DNA from: CAZGSV01 sp964528605
Lineage (GTDB): Bacteria; Armatimonadota; Zipacnadia; CAZGSV01
Assembly (NCBI GenBank): GCA_964528605.1
Contig: CAZGSV010000011.1
Coordinates: 1 to 60,333 of the forward strand
Length of the DNA: 60,333 nt
Reading direction: 5' to 3'
Part shown: positions 51,022-58,390 of the stretch, in pieces
Position numbering within the stretch: position 1 is the first letter of the stretch
How the letters are laid out: each line of letters begins with the position of its first letter
Translations under genes and position numbers: made by a program
The notes under the pieces: model-generated
The model's database searches: none
Told to the model about the DNA's origin: nothing
What the model saw: the letters and a program-made list of their open reading frames with translations, nothing else

Positions 51022-53766
51022 TCACCGCAAGTACCCCAGAGCCTTGAGTTGCTCGGCCGCTGCCTCGCTGAGTCCGGCCTGCGTCTGTCGTTTCCAGACC
51101 CATTCCGGCGCGTGGCCGACCCAGACTTCGACCTCCGAGGATCCCCTCCCGGGTGGCGCGCCCTCGAGCAGGCTCAGCGCCACGCCCTGCTGGCCGTCCA
51201 TGATCACGAAAGGCACTTGGGGTGGATGGACCCGCTTGCGCCCTAGAGCGACGCGCTTTGCCCCGGCGGCCCCGCCCTTGCCCAACTCCACCTCCAGGCC
51301 CCGCCCTAGCACTCCCGGGGCCGGCCTGATAATGAAGTGCGCCCCCTTGTCCCCGCGCATGGCGCCAAGCGCTACCGCGCAGCGGTCTGCCTGCAAGCGC
51401 ACCACGCCCTCACGGCCGGGCAAGACGTAGGCGCAGTCAATGGTGGTGTCGCCCAGCGCCTTCACCGTGGCCTGCACGTTCTCGGGAGGACGGTCACTTG
51501 GCGGGAGGCGCACCTGCAGCCCGAAGTCGTGCGAGCAGACGAAGCGCTCAAGCGCATCGCGCATCCGCCCAATTGCCTCGGGACGGCCGGAGGACAGGTC
51601 TGTCCTTTCCCCTGGGTCAGTCCTCAACTCGTAGAGCTCCTCGCGGGGCGGCGGCGGCCCGTCGCTCATCTCTTGCGTCCAGATGTACTTCAGTCCCGCG
51701 AACCTGATGGCCCGGCGCTCGGGGCCCGCGCGGAAATCCCCGTCCGGGTTGAAACTCTCAGCGATGACTTGTGACGCCGGCAGGCGCTGTCCCCGCATGA
51801 GGGGGACTAGCGAGCGCCCCTCGAGGTCTCGGAGGGGAGGGATCCCTGCAAGTCCAAGGATCGTGGGCATCAAGTCTATCAGCGCCACCTGGTCTTCCAC
51901 TACTCGTCCCCGGCCGGCTGCGGGGGCCCGGATGATGAGCGGGACGCGTAGTTCCTCCTCGTAGAGCGAGTACTTGTGCAGCATGACCCCGTGCTCGCCG
52001 AAGGCCTCGCCGTGGTCGGCGGTCACGATGACGGCCGCCCGCGCTCCCGCCGGCGCACCTCTTAGCGTAGCGAGGAACTCACCCAGCGCCGCGTCCGTGT
52101 CCGCCACCTCGGCATCGTACTGGGCCTCCAAGTGCCGGATGTCCCGCTGGCTCAGGCCCGCGGGTCTCCCGCGGTCCATGTGGGCGAGGAAGTCGAACCC
52201 GGGTTTTACGGGGCCCTGATAATCGGGGTCAAACCGGCGCGTCTTGTCTTGCTGCATGCGGAAGTAGTCATGCACCTGATAGGTATGCAGCCACAGAAAG
52301 CGCGGTCGGTCCCAATTGTCGCGGTACCATTGGGCCGCCCGCGCGCACGCTTGCTTCAGGTCGTAGGCGTAGGAGGCCACGTCGAAGCCCTGGGCACAGC
52401 CGTAGCGCGACTCCGTCATGCCTCCCGGCAGGAACGCCGCTGTTGCGTACCCGTGGTCACCGAGGACTTCGGCAAGCGTCCGCCACTCGTCGCCCAGCCT
52501 GGATTGAGTGGTGACCGCTCCGTGCTGACTGGGGTACTTGGAGGTGAACAGGGTGGACATCGAGGGGACGGTCCAGGTGGCATTGGTCACTGCTTGCCTG
52601 AACACCACGCCGCGCTCTGCGATGCGATCGAGGTTGGGGGTCAGACCCGCGCCGCTCCCCAAAGCCCCCACGCGGTCCGCCCTGAGAGCGTCAATCACGA
52701 CCAGGATGATGTCGGGCTTGCCATCGGCGCGCGCTCTGCTCCTCACCTCGGGACTGCTCCACACGGCGCAAACGCTGGGGACGAATGTCGCTTTGTGAGG
52801 TGCAGTACCTGCCCTAGTGAACTCGGTGCGGAGCGAGATGGTCACCTCCTCCCCGGCCCATCGGGCCAGGGGCACCTTGGCGTCATGCCATCGCCGCTCC
52901 TGCGGGCGCGTCCAAGGGTCGAGCACTCTGGAATAGATCTCTTGCTCCCTTGTTCGCCGGTCCGTAACCGTCACCACGAAGCGCACGCCTCCGACCACCG
53001 GCTCCCCATAGTCGTGCAAGAGGGCGTGTCCGAAGGTTAGCCGGCACACGTCGTCCGGAAGGCGGACCCTCTTCGATATCGTGCGCGGCGGTGGCGCGTA
53101 CACCACCCGGCGCAACTGCCCCGAGACTGACAGCTGGCCCAAGTTCTCCCCTCGTGCTTGGAGCGCCAGGCCAATGGGTACTGCCACCAGCGAGAGAGCC
53201 CGGATAGCGACGCTGCAGTCGCGGTCGGACGGCGTTATGCGAAGGCTCGTGATGCGGCCGGTCCAGCCTCCCGAGCCAACTAGAGGTATCTGGTAAGCGG
53301 CCCAACGGCCGGGGCGGAGCAGGAAGGCAACAGCCCCTTCCCCCCTCCTCGCCCCCTGCTGATAGGTCCACCCGAACCGCCCGAGGCCTCCTTGGCTGAC
53401 GCGCATCTCCAGCAGGGCCATCTGCGCCTGCTCCGCGCCCAAGTCCGTGCTCCTCTGCAGCAGCCCCTGGCTGACCCGCCACTCCAGCGCAGCCTCGCCG
53501 CTTTCCAGCCGCAACGCCTCGCCGTCGCCCAGGCGCCATTGGCTGATTTTCTCGGGCGACTCGAAGGAGTAGTACGCCACCTGCTGCTGCGGCCCAGCGG
53601 TCGCCTCATGCCTGGTGTCGAAGTCCTTTACGAACCGATAGACCTCCCCCCGCTTCACAACCGCTACGCCTCTGCGCTCTGAGGTCAGCCTGGCCCAGCC
53701 CAACAGGCCCAGCATGGCCATCGCGGTTCCAATCACCATTACCCATCTGAACCGCCTGGTTGTCAT
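51022..53766 (-). CDS. Large membrane-anchored sulfatase-fold hydrolase
   Basis: 914 residues from ATG 53766 (GTG 53814 possible). One helix (~8-25: WVMVIGTAMAMLGLLGW) anchors the protein. ~60-340 is a beta-sandwich-rich region. The catalytic fold starts at ~350: PDIILVVIDALRADRV, then NATWTVPSMSTLFTSKYPSQHG with Thr399 at the usual Cys/Ser site, and VTADHGEAFGEHG. A beta domain ends LKALGYLR, as in the 48836 protein. It is likely a phosphotransferase or phosphodiesterase of the surface glycan. It sits between direct repeats, opposite in direction to its neighbours. Confidence 0.86.
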   Translation of the reverse strand: MTTRRFRWVMVIGTAMAMLGLLGWARLTSERRGVAVVKRGEVYRFVKDFDTRHEATAGPQQQVAYYSFESPEKISQWRLGDGEALRLESGEAALEWRVSQGLLQRSTDLGAEQAQMALLEMRVSQGGLGRFGWTYQQGARRGEGAVAFLLRPGRWAAYQIPLVGSGGWTGRITSLRITPSDRDCSVAIRALSLVAVPIGLALQARGENLGQLSVSGQLRRVVYAPPPRTISKRVRLPDDVCRLTFGHALLHDYGEPVVGGVRFVVTVTDRRTREQEIYSRVLDPWTRPQERRWHDAKVPLARWAGEEVTISLRTEFTRAGTAPHKATFVPSVCAVWSSPEVRSRARADGKPDIILVVIDALRADRVGALGSGAGLTPNLDRIAERGVVFRQAVTNATWTVPSMSTLFTSKYPSQHGAVTTQSRLGDEWRTLAEVLGDHGYATAAFLPGGMTESRYGCAQGFDVASYAYDLKQACARAAQWYRDNWDRPRFLWLHTYQVHDYFRMQQDKTRRFDPDYQGPVKPGFDFLAHMDRGRPAGLSQRDIRHLEAQYDAEVADTDAALGEFLATLRGAPAGARAAVIVTADHGEAFGEHGVMLHKYSLYEEELRVPLIIRAPAAGRGRVVEDQVALIDLMPTILGLAGIPPLRDLEGRSLVPLMRGQRLPASQVIAESFNPDGDFRAGPERRAIRFAGLKYIWTQEMSDGPPPPREELYELRTDPGERTDLSSGRPEAIGRMRDALERFVCSHDFGLQVRLPPSDRPPENVQATVKALGDTTIDCAYVLPGREGVVRLQADRCAVALGAMRGDKGAHFIIRPAPGVLGRGLEVELGKGGAAGAKRVALGRKRVHPPQVPFVIMDGQQGVALSLLEGAPPGRGSSEVEVWVGHAPEWVWKRQTQAGLSEAAAEQLKALGYLR

Positions 53767-54035
53767 CAGGGAGATTCTACCCGTTACCTCGCCGCTTCGC
53801 GCCCCCGGGCCCACCGTCTGGGGTCATTGGTTCCGCTCCCGCCCGGCGTGCCTCTCGGAAAGAGAACATATCACCTGGCTCCGCGCGCCGCAACGGAATC
53901 GAGGCTGGCCGAACCACACAGCAGCGCGTGGGGTGCGCTCTGACGCTCTTCAGGGAACACGAGCGGACCTCCCCGCCGCGAATGCTTGCCAAGGTGTGCG
54001 GGTGATACGTAGGCTCATGGACACTGGCCATAGCA

Positions 54036-55583
54036 ATGCGCGCGCTACTCCATCTCTTCGCGGCGCAAGTGCTGGAGATACTGCCGGCCGACGCTGCGCT
54101 CGTTGACTGCCCCGAACCCCGGGTGGTCTTCTTCGCAACGGGACCGGAGGCGCAGTGCGAGGCGTGGCTTGCGTGGTTGGGCGAGCGGGTGCCCGGCGCC
54201 CGAGTGGCCTTCTGGCCGGGCAGGGCGGGCCGCGCTCCCGCCGTGTCGTCGCTCGGGGCGCTGGTGCGAGGGTTCTATCTGGGCTTCGCCGTCTTCTGCG
54301 GGGGGGGCTACCTGCCGGGCAAGTTGTTGTGGCTCCTGTGCAACGCGCGCGTGAAGGTCGCCGGCGGCGTTCAGGCCAGACCACACCGCCTGCGCTTTCC
54401 CGGGCCGCTGCGCTTCCTGCCCAGGGCTTGGCGGCTGCCCCTGCCGGTGTTCGTGACGTGGATAGTGCTGGCGCCTCTGTTCGTCGCGGTGTGGCTGCTC
54501 TGGCAGGCTCTGCTGCTGATCGTCGGCACGGTCATGGTCGCGCCGGCGGCGGTGCCGCTGCTATTGCTGGACCTGCCGGCTCGCGTCGCGCGCCTCTTTG
54601 GCATCAAGCGGCCGCCCGCGGAAGCAGAGCAACCACCGCCTTCACTTGACTGCACCGTGATCATTCCGTGTCGCGGCGGCCCGGACCTGCTGCGCGAGGG
54701 CCTGCCGCCGCTGCTGGCCGAGGTAGAGGCCACGCCGGGAGCGCACGAAGTGATAGTGGTGGACGACGCCGGGCCGGAGGACCTGGCGGGCTTCCTGCGC
54801 CAACGCTTCCCTTCAGTGCGCTGCCTGACGCAGCCGCGGAACCTGGGTTTTGCCGGAGCCGTAGGGGAGGCCATCAAGGCGAGCGACAAGCCCCTCTTCG
54901 TGCTGCTCAACAGCGACATGGTGGTGCAGCCCGGCTTTCTGCGGGCGCTGCTCGCGCCGTTCGCCGACCGAAGGGTCTTCGGCGTGTGCTCGGAGATTCG
55001 CATGGCGGGGGGGCAGCGGCTGGAGACGGGAGTGACGCGAGGTGTCTTCGACGGCCTACTTCATCTCGACCACGACGCGCCCTCGACCCTGCGGCCGATT
55101 CTCTACGCCGGGGGGGGCTCGTCGGCCTATCATCGCGCCAAATGGGAGCACTTGGGCGGCCTGGACCGCGCCTACAAGCCCTTCTACTGGGAGGACGTGG
55201 ACCTCGGCTTTCGCGCCTGGCGGCAAGGCTGGCTCTCGCTGCACCAGCCGCGCGCGGCGGCCCTACACAGACACCGCGCCACCATCGGCGCCTTCTACTC
55301 GCGCCGGGCCGTGGATCGCATCTTCCAGGCGAACAGCATCTACTTCTGCTGGAAGAACCTGCGCTCGTGGTCCCTCCTCGCGCGCCACTTTGCCTACCTG
55401 GCGCTCTGGGTGGCCTCCTCGCTCGGCAAGGGCGACACACTGCCGGCCGCGGCCCTCGTTTCCATACTCCCGCGCGTGCCTCGGGCTGTGTGGGAGCGCT
55501 TCCGGGTGCATCGCCAGGGAGGGGCGTCGGACCTGGAGATTCTCAAGTTGGCGCAGGCGCCCTACACTCCGCGGCAGAGATGA
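54036..55583 (+). CDS. GT2 glycosyltransferase with N-terminal Rossmann-like domain
   Basis: 515 residues. Residues ~1-110 carry the recurrent domain (RVVFFATGPEAQCEAWLAWL, FAVFCGGGYLPGKLLWLLC). ~140-185 are membrane helices (LPVFVTWIVLAPLFVAVWLL, MVAPAAVPLLLLDLP). The GT-A domain follows: DCTVIIPCRGG, VIVVDDAGPEDL, VLLNSDMVVQPG, GGGSSAYHRAKW and FYWEDVDLGFRAWRQG. Close paralogue of the 42014 gene. ATGA overlap with the next GT4 gene shows coupling. Likely transfers a sugar on the cytoplasmic side of the membrane. Confidence 0.88.
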   Translation: MRALLHLFAAQVLEILPADAALVDCPEPRVVFFATGPEAQCEAWLAWLGERVPGARVAFWPGRAGRAPAVSSLGALVRGFYLGFAVFCGGGYLPGKLLWLLCNARVKVAGGVQARPHRLRFPGPLRFLPRAWRLPLPVFVTWIVLAPLFVAVWLLWQALLLIVGTVMVAPAAVPLLLLDLPARVARLFGIKRPPAEAEQPPPSLDCTVIIPCRGGPDLLREGLPPLLAEVEATPGAHEVIVVDDAGPEDLAGFLRQRFPSVRCLTQPRNLGFAGAVGEAIKASDKPLFVLLNSDMVVQPGFLRALLAPFADRRVFGVCSEIRMAGGQRLETGVTRGVFDGLLHLDHDAPSTLRPILYAGGGSSAYHRAKWEHLGGLDRAYKPFYWEDVDLGFRAWRQGWLSLHQPRAAALHRHRATIGAFYSRRAVDRIFQANSIYFCWKNLRSWSLLARHFAYLALWVASSLGKGDTLPAAALVSILPRVPRAVWERFRVHRQGGASDLEILKLAQAPYTPRQR

Positions 55584-56809
55584 AGATACTCTTCGTGAGC
55601 GCGTTCTTCCCTTACCCGCCGCTCGCGGGGGGGCAGTCGCGCATCTGGCATCTCATTCGCAGGCTCTCCGAGCAGGCCGAGGTGCATCTGCTCTCCTTCT
55701 TCGAGCCCAGCGCCGGTTTGCCGGATGTGGAGGGCGCCCGTTGCCATTGCCGCCGTGTGGAGGTCGTCGCCCGCCGCCATCATCCTTACCCGCGGCGCTT
55801 CGGTAGGGCGGCGCCGCAGGTGGTGAAGGACTTCTACCATCCCGAGATGAGCGAGGCACTGCGGCGGCTGATGGCGGAGGAACGCTACGACGTCGTGCAG
55901 GTCGAGTACACCCAGATGGCCGACTACCTGCCGCGCTTTCGTCCGGGCGACGCTCCCCCCCCCGCCGTCTGCCTGACGGAGCACGACATCGCCTTCGAGT
56001 CGCTCTACCGGCACGCGCGCCGCGCGCCCTGGGGCAAACGCAAGGCTTCGCTCTACTGGGAGTACCTGAAGATGCTCGACTACGAGACCCGCGCGTGCCG
56101 GGCGGCGGACTGCGTCATCGCGGTCTCCGAGCGGGACGCCACCCAACTGCGGTCTTTTCTTCCCGGCGTCTGGGTCGAGTGCGTGCCCACAGGCGTGGAC
56201 ACGGAGCTCATGCCGTTCCACGCTGGCCCGCGCCAGCCGGACACCGTGCTCTTCCTCGGCCACATGAGCCACATGCCCAACCTGGACGCGCTCGGCTTCT
56301 TCTACCGCGAGGTCTTCCCGATCCTGCGCAGGCTGCGGGCGAGCACGCGGCTCCAGATGGTCGGGTCGCGGGCCGAGCACGAACTGCCGCGGGTGGCGCC
56401 GGAGTTGGACGCGGCGCTCAAGGCGGACGAGGCCGTCGATTTGGTAGGCACCGTGCCCGACACGACCCCCTACCTGCACCAAGCGTCTCTCATGGTGGTG
56501 CCGGTGCTCGTGGGCGCGGGCGTGCGCGTGAAGATCTTTGAGTCGTTTGCGGCGGGGCTGCCCGTGGTGAGCACGACGCTGGGCGCGCAGGGCATTCCGG
56601 CGCGCGACCCGGAGCATCTCCGTCTCGCTGATTCGCCGCCGGAGATGGCGCGCGCCATTGCCGAGGTGCTCGAGCATCCGGACCAAGCAGCGGAGATGGC
56701 AGCGCGGGCGCGGCGACTGGTAGAGGAGCAGTTCGACTACCGCGCCTTGGCCCGTCGGCTCCTCGGCGTCTACCGGCAGGCGGTCGAGAGGGTGCGCTCG
56801 CGAACATGA
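55580..56809 (+). CDS. GT4 glycosyltransferase
   Basis: 409 residues; the frame is open upstream to 54668 but that part overlaps the GT2 gene, and ATG 55580 overlaps its stop (ATGA). GT4 features: ILFVSAFFPYPPLAGGQSRIWHL, VCLTEHDIAFESLY, DCVIAVSERDATQL, VPTGVDTELMPF, FLGHMSHMPNLDAL, and GAGVRVKIFESFAAGLPVVST for the nucleotide-sugar site. It is a paralogue of the GT4 half of the 45776 fusion. The stop overlaps the start of the next gene by four bases, so GT2, GT4 and the next gene form an operon. Confidence 0.92.
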   Translation: MKILFVSAFFPYPPLAGGQSRIWHLIRRLSEQAEVHLLSFFEPSAGLPDVEGARCHCRRVEVVARRHHPYPRRFGRAAPQVVKDFYHPEMSEALRRLMAEERYDVVQVEYTQMADYLPRFRPGDAPPPAVCLTEHDIAFESLYRHARRAPWGKRKASLYWEYLKMLDYETRACRAADCVIAVSERDATQLRSFLPGVWVECVPTGVDTELMPFHAGPRQPDTVLFLGHMSHMPNLDALGFFYREVFPILRRLRASTRLQMVGSRAEHELPRVAPELDAALKADEAVDLVGTVPDTTPYLHQASLMVVPVLVGAGVRVKIFESFAAGLPVVSTTLGAQGIPARDPEHLRLADSPPEMARAIAEVLEHPDQAAEMAARARRLVEEQFDYRALARRLLGVYRQAVERVRSRT

Positions 56810-57357
56810 GCCTCGTGCGCGGGATGCTTTCCAGGTTCATCGCCTCGCGCGTGCGTCCGCTGGAGGCCGACTGGTGGCCCCAACGCGCAAAGAGCGCGCT
56901 CGTGGTGGGCTCGTGTTCCGCGGAGTTCGCGCAGGCGCTGGTTGGCGAAATCCGCAGACGGGGGGGCGAGGTGGGCGTTTGCATGCTCGCCGGTGGCGTT
57001 TCCCAGACGGTCTCTGAGGTTGAGCCATTGATTGCGCGCGCGGGCTGCCTCGGCCGGCTGGCCACGCTGCGAACCGTCCGCAAGAGGCGCTTTGCCGTGT
57101 GCTTGATACCGCTCGGAGGCGGGGGAAGTAGGGCGCTCAAGGCTTTAGGCGTTCTGAGTGGCGCGCGGTGCGTGGTCCTTTGTCCCACGCCGGATCAGTG
57201 GCACCTGCTCGCCCGTCCGCACCTCTCCGCACGGGGCCTGGTAACGCCGTTCGTGAACCTCACCAGCAAAGCCGTGGCCCTGGTCAGCATCACCGCCCGC
57301 TGCTCGTGGACCCTGCTCCGCCGTCGGCTCTCTCGTCGCCCGCGACCGGCTGCCTAG
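56806..57357 (+). CDS. Stand-alone Rossmann-like protein of the glycan cluster
   Basis: 183 residues, translationally coupled (ATGA) to the GT4 gene. Pattern of the recurrent domain: AKSALVVGSCSAEFAQALVGEI, then LATLRTVRKRRFAVCLIPLGGGGSRALKALG and ARCVVLCPT. The C-terminal ~30 residues are hydrophobic then Arg-rich (AVALVSITARCSWTLLRRRLSRRPR), which suggests membrane contact. No catalytic motif is recognised. The family is unknown to me. Confidence 0.72.
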   Translation: MSLVRGMLSRFIASRVRPLEADWWPQRAKSALVVGSCSAEFAQALVGEIRRRGGEVGVCMLAGGVSQTVSEVEPLIARAGCLGRLATLRTVRKRRFAVCLIPLGGGGSRALKALGVLSGARCVVLCPTPDQWHLLARPHLSARGLVTPFVNLTSKAVALVSITARCSWTLLRRRLSRRPRPAA

Positions 57358-57406
57358 GCGCCCCGTCGCTTCACCCAGCTGACGATCCTCGCTGACCGCT
57401 GACGCT

Positions 57407-57462
57407 GTAGGGGCGGCCGTTCCGGCGGCCTACGGTAGGGGCGTATCGCGATACGCCCTTAC
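57407..57462 (+). repeat. Two adjacent GTAGGGGCG palindromes
   Basis: Copies at 57407-57433 (GTAGGGGCGGCC...GGCGGCCTAC) and 57435-57462 (GTAGGGGCGTATCGCGATAC, ending CCCTTAC, one mismatch). They follow the last glycan-cluster gene. Confidence 0.78.
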
Positions 57463-57526
57463 GGCACCGCTCCCACTCGAGGGTAGCGTTGGCGCTCCCT
57501 ACGCGCCGCGCGGTAGCATATCGTCC

Positions 57527-58390
57527 GTGGTGCGTGGTCTCTTTGGCGCTTGCTTGCTGGGCGCGCTGCTCCCGCCTGTGTGCTGGGCGCAGCAGGCGCG
57601 CGCCGCGTTCCTTGCGGCCGGCGAGGTCTCAGCCAAGGACAGGAGTCGCATCGTGCGCATGGCGGAGCAGCAGGCGCAGCGCATCGAAGGCCGGCTCGGG
57701 CTTCGCCTACACCGCACGGTGTTGCTCATCCTTTACCCCAATCACCGTGCGTTCGTCGCGGCCATGGGCAAGGAGATCCCGCGCCTGGCGGTGGGTGTGG
57801 CCACCCAGACGGGCAACACCATCCACGCGGACACCTCGGGCGCGCTGATGGCGGCCGAACAGGCGCTGGGCCATGAGATCGTCCACGCCGTCTTGGCTCA
57901 GGGCCTCGGGACCCAGGTGCAGGCGCTGCCGCTGTGGTTCAACGAGGGTCTGGCTCAGGTAGCGGGTGAGCGTTCGGTCGGGCAGGTCGGCGCGCTCTTG
58001 GGAAGGGTGGCGCAGCGCCGACGCATCATACCCTTGAGCGCCTTGCGCCAGGGCTTTCCCGCAACGGACGAGGATTCCGGCGTGGCCTATCTGGAGGCGG
58101 AGTCAGCGGCGCTCTTGCTGCTCGACGAGACCGGCTGGGAGGGCCTACAGGAGTTGCTGGCCGATGTGGGCCGCGGGGCCGGCTTCGGCGCGGCGCTCAA
58201 GAAGGCCACTGGCGAGACGCTGCCGCAGTTCGAGAGGCGCTGGCAGCAGGAAGTGAGTCATGCCTACCGGTACGTAGGCGCCGAACTGCTGGTGGATGGG
58301 CTGATCTTCGGCGTAATGGCGGCGCTGGCCGTCTGGGCCTATCTGGTGGCGCGGCGCCGCCGCCTCGAGACCAGGGACGAGGAAGGCTGA
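57527..58390 (+). CDS. Peptidase MA-like metallopeptidase with C-terminal membrane helix
   Basis: 287 residues from GTG 57527 (GTG 57530 also possible). A signal peptide (MVRGLFGACLLGALLPPVCWAQ) is followed by a gluzincin-type domain: HEIVH (116-120) and WFNEGLAQ with Glu140 as the third zinc ligand. A helix (~258-275: DGLIFGVMAALAVWAYLVA) anchors the C-terminus. It probably acts as a surface or periplasmic protease of unknown substrate. Its 3' end overlaps the convergent cyclase gene by 52 bases. Confidence 0.88.
   Translation: MVRGLFGACLLGALLPPVCWAQQARAAFLAAGEVSAKDRSRIVRMAEQQAQRIEGRLGLRLHRTVLLILYPNHRAFVAAMGKEIPRLAVGVATQTGNTIHADTSGALMAAEQALGHEIVHAVLAQGLGTQVQALPLWFNEGLAQVAGERSVGQVGALLGRVAQRRRIIPLSALRQGFPATDEDSGVAYLEAESAALLLLDETGWEGLQELLADVGRGAGFGAALKKATGETLPQFERRWQQEVSHAYRYVGAELLVDGLIFGVMAALAVWAYLVARRRRLETRDEEG

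Noticed and set aside
54668..55579. Upstream extension of the GT4 frame
   Set aside because: Overlaps the conserved GT2 domain; the ATGA start at 55580 gives the normal GT4 N-terminus.
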